Both the position numbers and the translations under genes were made by a program. The notes beneath the pieces were generated by a model. It had not been told where the DNA came from and did not search any database. It saw only the letters and a program-made list of their open reading frames with translations. Below are positions 50,784 to 60,500 of a stretch of 64,000 bases of DNA, piece after piece. Source of the stretch: an uncultured Pseudomonadota bacterium (GTDB lineage Bacteria > Pseudomonadota > Alphaproteobacteria > RF32 > CAG-239); assembly GCA_949295995.1 (NCBI GenBank), contig CASFNK010000060.1:1-64000 (forward strand), written 5' to 3'. Numbering within the stretch: position 1 is the stretch's first letter; every line of letters starts with the position of its first letter.

Positions 50784-52145
50784 ATGAATAGTCAATTTAG
50801 TTTTGAGGACTTAATTGATGGATGGAATCTATCAATTAAGCCGGAAGATTTGCCTGCCGTTATCGAAAAATTGGGAACGGTGTTTGACATTCCTAATGGA
50901 TTGGCTCCCGGAATGTATGTTTATGCTGATGGGCTTATTTCTTCTGAAATCATCAAAGGGCGTCAAATTATGGCCATTGTTGGCTTTGTCAGCCAATCAA
51001 AAGTATTAGCGGTTTGTCTGAGGCAAGCTCGTCTTAACTGGTCAAGCCATTATCTGGAAACGCGATTAGAAGACACTTCTGAGATGCGAGACGGCAAAGG
51101 GGCAACACGTGTTCTGGTTGATAAAGTCAGAGCAATGGGGTTCAATGCCGAAGCCGCCGAATGGTGTTTTGAATATGACCAAGACGGGGTTAAAAAGCAC
51201 GAAGCCTTTTTACCTTCCGTGCTTGAATTAGGACATATCTACTTTAACTGCAAGGTGATTAATGCTTCTTTGCGAGCTCTTCATGCAGAACTACTAGATG
51301 GTTGGTATCTATCTTCTTGTTCTTGTTCACATAACTTCCATTGTGTTTGGAAGTCAAGAATGAGCGACGGAAATGTATACTATCAAGGTAAAGATGTGAG
51401 CGAGGATAAACGTGCATTAGTTCGTCCAGTTTTAGATCTTACATCTCTTAGCTTAAAAAAAGAGGATAACACCTTTGAAACACCAAAGGAAATTTTACCT
51501 GGAATGTATGTTTATGCAGATGGTTTAATTTATCCGGAAATACTCCCAAATCGTCAGGTTATGGCGGTTGTAGGCAATGTCAGCGGCTCTGAAATATTAG
51601 CCGTATGTTTGCGACAAAAAAGGTTACCTTGGGGAGTCTTTTATGCCTCATCGCTTTTGACACTCGTGGGAAATGACAAAGAAGAAATTATTCATTGTCC
51701 TCGTTGCGGAGAAATATTGATTTTTCATCAAGAGGCTGATGGCAAAAAACTAACTCGTTGTTTTATACGCCATACTCGCGGGTTTCTCGGTGAAAAAATT
51801 AATGATAAATCACAAGAAGCAGGGAGTTCCGCATGGTGTTATGACTATAATCAGGACGGCGTAGAAAAATATAGCGCTTTTCTGCCATCTTTAACAGAGT
51901 TAAGAGCTCTATTTGCAAACAAAGATGCTATTAACCCTGCCCTAAAAGCTTTGAGCTCTGAAGTTCTTGAAGGGTGGTATTGGACTTCTTCTTTATATGA
52001 TGCACGTCATGCATGGAAATTAAGAATGAATGACGGAACGATAGAGTCTGCAAAGGTCTGGGATCCTGACTATTATGAGGGAAACAGTGTTGACATAAAT
52101 AAGAAAATTTATGCTCGCCCTGTTCTAAGACTAAAAAGGCCTTAA
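50784..52145 (+). CDS. Hypothetical protein with tandem duplicated DUF1566-like domains
   Basis: The 453-residue product is an internal duplication. PGMYVYADGL occurs near residues 42 and 239, followed in both halves by LAVCLRQ, an AWC or EWCF motif, then DGVxKxxAFLP, and ends with a RPVL segment. The W-C / LPS / W-Y-S / RPV order resembles DUF1566 (Lcl C-terminal) domains, often found in surface proteins. No signal peptide is visible, so location is unclear. The second half has a CPRCG-type zinc ribbon (about residue 304) not present in the first. The leader has no Shine-Dalgarno site and shares TTATTCACTT with the gene at 45775. Confidence 0.6.
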   Translation: MNSQFSFEDLIDGWNLSIKPEDLPAVIEKLGTVFDIPNGLAPGMYVYADGLISSEIIKGRQIMAIVGFVSQSKVLAVCLRQARLNWSSHYLETRLEDTSEMRDGKGATRVLVDKVRAMGFNAEAAEWCFEYDQDGVKKHEAFLPSVLELGHIYFNCKVINASLRALHAELLDGWYLSSCSCSHNFHCVWKSRMSDGNVYYQGKDVSEDKRALVRPVLDLTSLSLKKEDNTFETPKEILPGMYVYADGLIYPEILPNRQVMAVVGNVSGSEILAVCLRQKRLPWGVFYASSLLTLVGNDKEEIIHCPRCGEILIFHQEADGKKLTRCFIRHTRGFLGEKINDKSQEAGSSAWCYDYNQDGVEKYSAFLPSLTELRALFANKDAINPALKALSSEVLEGWYWTSSLYDARHAWKLRMNDGTIESAKVWDPDYYEGNSVDINKKIYARPVLRLKRP

Positions 52146-52154
52146 CTAACTTTA

Positions 52155-52194
52155 CAAAAAACTCCTTTGAACAATTTCAAAGGAGTTTTTTTTG
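52155..52194. terminator. Bidirectional terminator of the 50784 gene and the DUF502 gene
   Basis: AAAAACTCCTTTGA pairs with TCAAAGGAGTTTTT around a 6-base loop, with long A and T runs. The stem sequence is almost the same as that of the terminator at position 1. Confidence 0.85.
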
Positions 52195-52197
52195 ATA

Positions 52198-52896
52198 CTA
52201 TTTTTTCTTGGTCATTTCCGGAGTAACCAAACCACCCGAAATTACAAATTTTATTCCCTCTTCAACACTCATATCCACATTTATGGTATCTTCTTTCGGA
52301 ACAAAGATTAAAAAACCCGATGTGGGGTTCGGAGTGGTCGGAATAAAGACATTCAACAATTCTCGACCTAATTTGTCTTTCACCTCGCCTTGAGTATCAG
52401 AGCTGACAAATCCTAATATCCATATTCCTTTTCTGGGATATTCCAACAAAACAACTTTGGTAAAGGCGTCATTTTTATTGGAAAGAAAAGTTTGGAACAC
52501 TTGTTTGAGCAAAGAATAGATGCTAGAAATAAGAGGAACCTTATAAACTATCCACTCGCCTAAGCGCAGGAAAAAACGTCCTAAGAATCCGGCGGCAAAC
52601 ATACCAATCAAGATTAGAGCTAAAATCAAGAGCACGACGCCCAATCCCGGAATACTATACGGCAAATAATTGTCCGGTCTGAATTCAGGAGGAATTAAGC
52701 GATTTACACTCACATCAATCCATGTGATGAGTTTGTAGGCCAAATAAAATGTCATCGCAACAGGGGCTGTTACCAAAATACCGGTAAAGAAATAAGCCTT
52801 TATTTTTGAGCCTAATTTCATAAAGATTGCTTTTTCACGTTCTAAACGAATATGTTTGATATGTATTGCTCTCTTGGTTACTTCTTCTTTTTTCAT
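52198..52896 (-). CDS. DUF502 family membrane protein
   Basis: The 232-residue product has the DUF502 pattern: a helix pair at about 31-53 and 84-110 (LGVVLLILALILIGMFAAG), then VYKVPLISSIYSLLKQVFQTF, a signature of the family. A cytoplasmic beta-rich end follows, with VFIPTTPNPTSGFLIFVP. The function is unknown. The start at 52896 (GAGGGTAGA upstream) overlaps the recJ stop, so it is translated after recJ. The alternative start at 52950 lies within recJ. Confidence 0.82.
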   Translation of the reverse strand: MKKEEVTKRAIHIKHIRLEREKAIFMKLGSKIKAYFFTGILVTAPVAMTFYLAYKLITWIDVSVNRLIPPEFRPDNYLPYSIPGLGVVLLILALILIGMFAAGFLGRFFLRLGEWIVYKVPLISSIYSLLKQVFQTFLSNKNDAFTKVVLLEYPRKGIWILGFVSSDTQGEVKDKLGRELLNVFIPTTPNPTSGFLIFVPKEDTINVDMSVEEGIKFVISGGLVTPEMTKKK

Positions 52897-54662
52897 TCTA
52901 CCCTCATTACATCTTCTATAATAAACTGTACTGAATTGCGGCCTTGCCAATTATCATGCCGCAAGACGCCAATAACATTAAAACTTTCGCCATGACTATT
53001 AAGCAGTGCCGGTCCGATTGCCGTATCTGCCACACGAAAGGCCATAGCTTTTAGGCTACCGCCGTTTGCCGAACTCAGATAACAACTGATATGTCCGCTT
53101 CCGACCATTTTGGGTTTATTTATTCTTACTCTTTCCAAAACCAACTTGGGCTCACTATTGCCTGCGCCATAGGGTTCCAATTGCGAGAGTTTATCGGCTA
53201 AATTGACGCTGGCTCCGGCAACATCTAAGACACCATCAGCCTCTAATATTGGCGTTATGGCTTCATGACCTAATTGGCGCTCAACATATTCTCCGACAAA
53301 ACGTCTGAAATCTTCAATTTGATTTTCCTCTAAAGAAAAACCAGCTGCCATGGTATGGCCGCCGCCTTTGGTAATGTAGCCGCCCTCTTTGGCTGCTATA
53401 ATCAATGCCCCCAAATCGACCCCAGGAATTGAGCGCGCTGAGCCTTTTACTTCATCATCTTCTATTGACATGACAAATGCCGGAACGTTGTAACGTTCTT
53501 TTAATTTTCCGGCAACGATGCCTATCACACCTTGGTGCCAATCGTGCCCAAAAACAAAAGCTATCGGATAGGTTTGGGGTGTTCCTTCCAACATTTCGAT
53601 TGCTTTTTCCAAAACGTAGCCTTCTATTTCTTTTCTTTGGGTGTTGAACTCATTGAGTTTATCAGCCAAGAGACTGGCCTGAAACTCATCTTGGCTACAC
53701 AGCAAGCGATTGCCTAAAGCCGCCTCACCAACTCGCCCGCAAGCATTGATTCTTGGTCCTAGCACAAAACCTAAATGAAAGGCACTCGGGGTTTCGGCAA
53801 TTGAAGATTTATCAATCAGAGCTTTTAGTCCGATATTTCTTCTTTGCGCCATAATTTTTAGTCCTTGGCGCACAAAAGCTCGATTTAAGCCCAATAACGG
53901 AACCACATCACATACCGTTCCCAATGCGACCAAGTCTAGCCACTGAATGAGATTTGGCTCCTGACGGGTTTGATAAAATCCTGCTTGGCGCAATTCGCGA
54001 TTTATGGCAACAATTGTTACAAAGACTACGCCAACGGCAGCCATGTATTTGAGGTATGGATAATCATTTTCTTCATCCAGACGTTTGGGATTCACAACTG
54101 CGCTCACGTTTGGCAATCTGGCCTCTGCTTCATGGTGATCAAGAACTATTACCTCAAAACCTTTTTCTTTGGCATAGTCAAAAACATCAAACGCCGTTGT
54201 GCCGCAATCTACCGTTACCACAAAATCAGCCCCAAGAGCTGCAAATTCATCAAAGGCAAGACAGCTTGGACCATAGCCCTCTTCTCTTTCGGGAATATGC
54301 ACTAACGGCTCAACACCGACACTTTCTAAAAACAGACGTAAAACAGATGACGAGGTTGCCCCATCGACATCATAATCGCCAATTATGGCGATTTTTCGCC
54401 CCTCTATTATTGCCTGCGCAATTTTTTGCGCCGCAATTTGCATATCTTTCAATACATTGGGATCCGGAAGAAGATTTTGAAGTTTAGGATTGAGGAAATT
54501 TTCAACATCAGACAGTTCTATCCCCCTGGCGGAAATTATCCTTGAAACCAACAACGGCAACTCAAAACGCTGAGTAATAACTTCGGCTTTTCTTTCATCT
54601 ACAGGTGTTGCTTTCCAAAGATTTCCTCCCAGAGATTTTACATTTTCAAAGCTGAAAACCAC
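52893..54662 (-). CDS. recJ: Single-strand 5'-3' exonuclease RecJ
   Basis: RecJ degrades single-stranded DNA in recombination and mismatch or base-excision repair. The 589-residue product is full length, with DHH phosphoesterase motifs: DYDVDG (D96, D98, D100), VDCGTTA, VLDHHEAEA, and RINACGR, then the DHHA1 motif GGGHTMAAG and a C-terminal OB-like domain. The start is GTG at 54662, preceded by GAGGAG, and it fits the family's N-terminus. The DUF502 gene is coupled by the ATGA overlap. Confidence 0.95.
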   Translation of the reverse strand: MVFSFENVKSLGGNLWKATPVDERKAEVITQRFELPLLVSRIISARGIELSDVENFLNPKLQNLLPDPNVLKDMQIAAQKIAQAIIEGRKIAIIGDYDVDGATSSSVLRLFLESVGVEPLVHIPEREEGYGPSCLAFDEFAALGADFVVTVDCGTTAFDVFDYAKEKGFEVIVLDHHEAEARLPNVSAVVNPKRLDEENDYPYLKYMAAVGVVFVTIVAINRELRQAGFYQTRQEPNLIQWLDLVALGTVCDVVPLLGLNRAFVRQGLKIMAQRRNIGLKALIDKSSIAETPSAFHLGFVLGPRINACGRVGEAALGNRLLCSQDEFQASLLADKLNEFNTQRKEIEGYVLEKAIEMLEGTPQTYPIAFVFGHDWHQGVIGIVAGKLKERYNVPAFVMSIEDDEVKGSARSIPGVDLGALIIAAKEGGYITKGGGHTMAAGFSLEENQIEDFRRFVGEYVERQLGHEAITPILEADGVLDVAGASVNLADKLSQLEPYGAGNSEPKLVLERVRINKPKMVGSGHISCYLSSANGGSLKAMAFRVADTAIGPALLNSHGESFNVIGVLRHDNWQGRNSVQFIIEDVMRVE

Positions 54663-54679
54663 TGTTTCTCCTCAAAACC

Positions 54680-55420
54680 TTAGTAACTAATATAAACTTC
54701 CGCGCGGCGGTTCAAACGTTCACCTTCAGGCATTACTTCCAAATAAGCGGGACGATTATCAGACATCGCTTCAACCAAAATTTTGTTTGAGGGCATACCG
54801 GCTCTTTTTAAAGCAGCAGCGACAGCCTCGGCTCTGGCTTGCGAAACCTTAAAGTTTGCCATTTTGTGGCTGGCCATATCCGTATTGCGGGTGCGACTTG
54901 AGGCATAGCCCATAACGCGAACAAAAGCATTGTTTTTCTTGGCTTCCTTTACAATTTGGCGAATCTTTGAATTGGAACCTTCTGGCATATATGAACTACC
55001 ATTATCAAAATAAAATGTCTCTACCAAATAGGTTACGCTTGGAACTTGAGGCGTTTGTGGTAAATCTACCTGTTCAGTTTCTTGCAATTGAGCGACTTTT
55101 TGTGTCTTTTGAGGTTGCTCTTTTGTTTCAGCCTCAGGAATACTCATATCTTCGGCGTTTTCGCTTATAATGGTCTCTTCTTTATCTAAATCTTCAGAAT
55201 CGGAGACTATAACCGGCTTCGTTTTTGCCGGAGTAATGGTTTCTCCTTCATAAGCGACATTTTTATTATCGCTTGCAAAACCTGAACTCTCTTTGAGATA
55301 GCCGTCTTCTGAAGCATATTCATCCGTAATTTCCGGAAAAGATGCACTTTTACAAGCACTCATCAGAAGTATTGCACTGATTACAAAGGTAGAAGTTATT
55401 ATATTCTTATGCGAAAACAT
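54680..55420 (-). CDS. OmpA-family lipoprotein
   Basis: The 246-residue product has a lipoprotein signal (LLMSAC, Cys near 23), then about 100 residues rich in Glu, Gln and Thr (a likely disordered linker). A C-terminal OmpA-like peptidoglycan-binding domain covers about 130-246, with TFYFDNGSSYMPEG, VMGYASS and the NxxLSxxRA-type motif NFKVSQARAEAV. It should tether the outer membrane to peptidoglycan. Unlike Pal, it has no obvious Tol partner gene nearby. AAAGAG precedes the ATG. It lies 17 bases upstream of recJ. Confidence 0.87.
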   Translation of the reverse strand: MFSHKNIITSTFVISAILLMSACKSASFPEITDEYASEDGYLKESSGFASDNKNVAYEGETITPAKTKPVIVSDSEDLDKEETIISENAEDMSIPEAETKEQPQKTQKVAQLQETEQVDLPQTPQVPSVTYLVETFYFDNGSSYMPEGSNSKIRQIVKEAKKNNAFVRVMGYASSRTRNTDMASHKMANFKVSQARAEAVAAALKRAGMPSNKILVEAMSDNRPAYLEVMPEGERLNRRAEVYISY

Positions 55421-55607
55421 CTCTTTAACCCTATTTAAAATTAATTACGCCTTTTGCGCCAATTATTATAGTGATAACTTATTAACTTTTTTAAAACAAG
55501 AATAAAAATAAATACAAACAAAAAAAATATTAAGTTAGTGCATTTAAATATTTGTGTTTTTAAATAAATGTTTTATAATTGTTTTGTTTATTTTGAAAGG
55601 ATTAAAG

Positions 55608-56153
55608 ATGACTATTCCGGCCACAGATACCGCAATTGACGTCGCTTATTGGTTTTTTAACCGCGCCGAAAAAGACGGGCTCTATCTTGAAACCGATGTG
55701 ATGCAGCATCTCTTATTTTTGGCTCAGCTTCACTTTGCCATCAATTATAATATGCAACTGCTCACTCCCAGTCTCTTTGTGTGTGATCATACCGGTTTTT
55801 ATGAACCGAATCTTAAAAGAATGTTTGCTTTCGGACGTCCTTTTATGCCTGCCGTCAAATTTCCCGATAAAATCGAATTATTTCTTGAAAGTGTTTGGGC
55901 TAAATATGGAAAACTTTCTTTACTAAGTTTGCAAAAAATAACTAAGTCAAATCCTGCTTTTAAAGAAATGTGTATTTCCGGGACCGTAAATACAGTTGAT
56001 TTTAACGTGGTAGTTAAACATTTTATTGAGCAAAATAAAAAATCTCAAAAAAATAATGCTTTTACTGATGCCAGAAAAAAAGTCTTATTTTCTCAAAACG
56101 GTCCGGTTGTCGTCTCTCAATGGCAACCAAGAAAAGTGGACTTTAAACCTTAA
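55608..56153 (+). CDS. Panacea (DUF4065/SocA-like) domain protein
   Basis: The 181-residue product resembles the Panacea domain, named after the SocA antitoxin of Caulobacter and toxin-neutralising proteins elsewhere. It starts IDVAYWFFNRAEKD, then has LETDVMQHLLFLAQLHFAINY (the KLQKLLYYAQ-like motif), GFYEPNLKRMF, and FLESVWAKYGKLSLLSLQKIT. No toxin gene is adjacent, so it may be a solitary adaptor. The start at 55608 has AAAGGATTAAAG upstream. It is followed after 10 bases by the DUF192 gene. Confidence 0.6.
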   Translation: MTIPATDTAIDVAYWFFNRAEKDGLYLETDVMQHLLFLAQLHFAINYNMQLLTPSLFVCDHTGFYEPNLKRMFAFGRPFMPAVKFPDKIELFLESVWAKYGKLSLLSLQKITKSNPAFKEMCISGTVNTVDFNVVVKHFIEQNKKSQKNNAFTDARKKVLFSQNGPVVVSQWQPRKVDFKP

Positions 56154-56163
56154 GGAGACAATT

Positions 56164-56784
56164 ATGCTTAAATTCTTGAAACTTTTTTTAGCCTTAATTG
56201 TTATTGCCGGTTGCTCTCAGGAAGGTAACCTGACAATCAAAACACAAAAAGGCGATGTTACTTACAATATTGAGGAAGCTCAATCGCCTCAGGAACTCGA
56301 AAAAGGTTTGATGTTCAGAGAAAATTTGGCTGCAAACAGCGGTATGATTTTTGACTTGTCTCACGTTAATAATCAAGTAGCAATGTGGATGAAAAATACC
56401 AAAATTCCTTTGGATATGCTCTTTATTAATGCTAATGGTAAAATCTTTTTCATTTATGAGAATGCAACACCTATGTCTGAAGAATTAATTGTCGCTCCAG
56501 AACCTGCAATGTTTGTAATTGAACTCAATGCTGGTGATGTCAAAAAACATGGAATCCAAGTTGGGGACTTTATTCAACATCATTTTTTAGATGATTATAA
56601 TAAAGAAGTTTATCTTGATGAGGGAAAACTTCCTCCAAGAATCGAAACACAAGATACTAAAATGATTGAAGAAAAAACTTTTACCTCAGAAGAAACTAAA
56701 AATAGTGAAGAAAAAGCAAATTCTGATGATAAAGATACTCCTGATAAAGAAGTTGCTGAAAAAATTGAAACCGAAAAAAAATAG
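56164..56784 (+). CDS. DUF192 family lipoprotein
   Basis: The 206-residue product has a lipoprotein signal (LIVIAGC, Cys near 17), then a DUF192 domain (about 25-140) with ELEKGLMFRENL, the GMIFDL strand and WMKNTKIPLDMLFI, ending in GDVKKHGIQVGD. The last 60 residues are rich in Lys, Glu and Asp (a disordered tail). The family is of unknown function and is common near the inner or outer membrane. AAGGAGACAATT precedes the ATG. It is co-transcribed with the Panacea-like gene. Confidence 0.85.
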   Translation: MLKFLKLFLALIVIAGCSQEGNLTIKTQKGDVTYNIEEAQSPQELEKGLMFRENLAANSGMIFDLSHVNNQVAMWMKNTKIPLDMLFINANGKIFFIYENATPMSEELIVAPEPAMFVIELNAGDVKKHGIQVGDFIQHHFLDDYNKEVYLDEGKLPPRIETQDTKMIEEKTFTSEETKNSEEKANSDDKDTPDKEVAEKIETEKK

Positions 56785-56800
56785 TTGTTTTATAAAATGC

Positions 56801-56830
56801 AAAACACCGCTTGCTCAGCGGTGTTTTCTT
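56801..56830. terminator. Bidirectional terminator between DUF192 and TerB-like genes
   Basis: AAAACACCGCT pairs perfectly with AGCGGTGTTTT around TGCTC, with a T run on the plus strand. It serves both convergent genes. Confidence 0.85.
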
Positions 56831-56834
56831 TTTT

Positions 56835-57524
56835 TTAAAATTCAATATCAGGTTCTATGCCATATTCCCTCAGAGCTTGAATAATTTCTGCAATATAATA
56901 TCTTTCCTGATAACTCAAAGCTCCGTCGGCGGAACTGATTTTTAAGGCTTCGGTGATTAAATTTTCAATTTCTTCGGGAGTTTGTGCCTTTAAGCTCTCA
57001 ATTGCCTTAAAAAAATTATTCTCCGTCGGTTTTAATTCTTCCATATAGTTATTTAGATATTGCTCACTCAATGCTTTCGTCTGAGGCAATTTTTTATTTA
57101 TGTATTTTCTAATTGAGGCTAGTTTAACTTGGTTAAAATCCGCCGTACATTTAGCGATAAATGTCAGAATTATCAAATTATCTTTGATTTTTTCAAGATG
57201 TCTGAAATCAAAACTTTGGGTTATGTCTTCTTTCTTTTCCTCTTCTTCTACCATTGCTGTATAGGCGCAATAATCTTTTATAAAATCTTCGGCCGAAGTA
57301 TAGACCTTTTCATTGGTTAAATCCGCAATATCTCGCAGATAGACACTATCGACAATATGTGATTTTTTGGTGCGATAAAAGTATAAATCCAAAAATACTA
57401 AGCTGTTCTTTTGCCAGATATTCTTTACCGCAACGTTTTCTTCTATCACTTTATGCCCCGGTGAGGTCAAATGCACCAGCATATTATAAAATCTCATGGA
57501 ACGTGATGATGCATCTTGATTCAT
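56835..57524 (-). CDS. TerB-like C-terminal domain protein
   Basis: The 229-residue product has no signal peptide. The C-terminal 60 residues (SSADGALSYQERYYIAEIIQAL) carry the Asp-x-Glu metal-type motif of TerB/DjlA-like domains. The N-terminal 150 residues are not recognised. The gene overlaps the end of mfd by 4 bases (ATGA) and uses a GGGAG site inside the mfd 3' end, so it is translated after Mfd. A role linked to DNA repair is possible, but only by context. Confidence 0.65.
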   Translation of the reverse strand: MNQDASSRSMRFYNMLVHLTSPGHKVIEENVAVKNIWQKNSLVFLDLYFYRTKKSHIVDSVYLRDIADLTNEKVYTSAEDFIKDYCAYTAMVEEEEKKEDITQSFDFRHLEKIKDNLIILTFIAKCTADFNQVKLASIRKYINKKLPQTKALSEQYLNNYMEELKPTENNFFKAIESLKAQTPEEIENLITEALKISSADGALSYQERYYIAEIIQALREYGIEPDIEF

Positions 57525-60500
57525 TGCTCTACTCCCAACAGAGATATTAATTTTTGCAAATATGTTTTTATGGTTTCAACTCTCACACTATAATCTTCCA
57601 AATTCTTTTCTATAAAGAGTTTTTGGTCCGGACGAATCTTTACCGCGCCAAACTGCTTGGTTACAAAATCTATCAGCTTATCGGGGGCGGCAAAAGTATT
57701 GTTATGAAAACTCAGCAAAATACCTTTTCCGCCGGCCTCAATCTTCTCCACATTTGCCATTACGGCAAGCTGTTTGATTTCAACCGTTTTAAGGAGGTTA
57801 TCAACTTCAGGCGGGAGTTTGCCAAAGCGGTCGATTAACTCCTCTTTCATATCAAGAAGTGCGTTTTTATCTTTTATCTCTCCGATGCGCTTATAAAGTC
57901 CTAAACGAACGCCTAAATCTTTAACATAGGTTTCAGGTATCATAATCGGAATACCGGTCGTGATTTGCGGTGCCCATTCAAGCGAGGCTTGTTTGTCTTG
58001 CTCAAATTCTCCGGCTTTGAGGCGGGCGATTTCTTCTTCCAGCATGTGTTGGTACAAAGCAACACCGACTTCTTTAATATGTCCGGATTGCTCTTCGCCT
58101 AAAATATTTCCCGAACCCCTAATATCCATATCATGGCTGGCAAGTGAGAAGCCTGCGCCTAATGTGTCGAGTGCTTGCAAAATACTCAAACGACGTTCGG
58201 CAACAGGCTTGAGGTTCTTTTGCTTTGGCACGGTAAAGTAACAATAGCCTCTGAGTTTACCTCGCCCTACTCGCCCTCTTAATTGATAGAGCTGTGCGAG
58301 ACCAAACATATCCGCACGATAGACAATCATGGTATTGACAGACGGCATATCAATACCGGATTCAATAATTGTGGTGGAGAGCAACATATCAGCTTTGCCG
58401 TCGGCAAAATCGTTCATGACTTCTTCAAGATGTTTCACCGGCATTTGCCCGTGAGCCACCAAGATTTTAATATCTGGCACAAGTTCACGGAGCTCTTTTT
58501 CAACCCCAAAAATATCTGAAACCCTTGGGCAGACAAAGAAAGTTTGGCCGTTACGGAATTTTTCACGATAAATCGCCTCTTTTATCATAACCTTATCAAA
58601 AGGCATGACGAAAGTGCGCGCTGCCAAGCGGTCAACCGGCGGCGTGCCGATTATGCTTAATTGTTTTACGCCGGTTAGGGACATTTGCAACGTCCGTGGA
58701 ATTGGCGTAGCGGTTAGTGTTAACACGTGGACATTCGACTTAAGTGCTTTTAATTTTTCTTTATGAGCAACGCCGAAATGTTGCTCTTCATCTATAATTA
58801 AGAGCCCTAAGTTACAGAATTTTATATCTTTTGACAACAAAGCGTGTGTGCCGATTACAATCTCTACCGCTCCGTCAGCCAAGCCTTTTTTGGTTTCTTC
58901 GGCTTCTTTTGGTGTTACCAAGCGTGATAACATTTTAACCTTGATGGGGAAACCTTCCATGCGCTTTTTGAAATTATAATAGTGTTGGCGGGCCAGCAAA
59001 GTGGTTGGCACAATTAAGGCAACTTGGGCACCCGACATTGCAACCGCAAAAGCCGCTCGCAAGGCAACTTCGGTTTTGCCGAAACCCACATCGCCGCAAA
59101 CCAATCTATCCATCGGCGAGCCAAGTCCCAAATCTTTCAAAACATCCGTTATGGCATTGAGCTGGTCATCGGTTTCGCTATAAGGAAAGCGCGCGCAAAA
59201 TTCATCATAAGGACCTGAGGGCGGAATGAATATATCAGCTTCTTTTAAGTGTCTTTCGGCGGCTATTTTAATTAATTTTTCCGCGATATCGCGAATTTTT
59301 TCTTTAACTTTCGCTTTCTTTGCCTGCCATGCAACGCCACCTAAAGTATCGAGCTGAATATTATCATCTTCCAAACCATAGCGGGAGACCATATCAATAT
59401 TTTCGACCGGAACAAAAAGTTTGGCATCATTGGCATATAATATCTTTAAGCAATCATGCGGGGCACCGCCGGCCGTAATATTCTCTAGGCCTAAGAACTT
59501 ACCGATACCATGTTCGACATGGACGACTAACTCACCAATCGAGAGAGATGAGACATCGGCAATAAAATCTTTCGCCGTTACTTTTTTGGTGGTTCTACGA
59601 GTTTGGCGTTCACCTAATATATCTTGTTCGGAAATCAGACACCAGCCGTCCCCCCTAAAGCCATGCGCCAAATTCATTACGGCTAAGACCGTCTTTTTGT
59701 GTCCGGCTTTTGCTAAGGCTTCTTGCCAATCATCGGCTAAGGAAATATCTGAAAGTCCATATTCACTCATCAACGAGACCAAGCGTTCTCTTGAGCCTTC
59801 GGAATAGCAACAAATAATTCTTTTTAATTTGCCGTTTTCGCTCAGATAATTCTTGAGCTCATTATAAACCTCGGCCGCCGAAATATTTTTGGCATTGGAA
59901 AAATCTCGCCCCGGAATAACGCCTGCCGTTTCGTTACCTTCGCCCGAAGGCATACTCATTGACGTAAAGTACAGAGCTTGGCGTTGGCGCAAGCGTGTTG
60001 TAAACTCCTCTTTAGTCATATATAGCAATTCAGGCGCAATCGGGCGGTAGGTATCAACCTCATTGGCCGATTTTATTGATAAAGCCTCAAGTCTTGCCTG
60101 ATAGTAGTCAATGATGCTCTCTTCTTTTGCGTTAACCGCCTCTTTTACCGATTTACCGACAATCACATAGGCCTGAGGCACATAATCAAACAAAGTCGGC
60201 AAGGTTTCATCATAGAAAAACGGCAGCCAGTTTTCCATACCGATATATTTCTGCCCGTTGGAAATTGTCTCATAAAGCTCGTCGGTGGTTCCTTGAGAAC
60301 CAAAAGCCTCACGATATTTGGCACGAAAACTCTTAATCGTATTATTATCAAGAGCCACCTCGCCCATGACTTGGAAAGTATAACTTTTCAGCTCACCGCT
60401 GGAGCGTTGGGTTAGAGGGTCAAAGGTGCGTATTTTTTCGACCTCGTCGCCAAATAAGTCAATACGCAGAGGCTGAGCACTTCCGACAGGAAAAATATCC

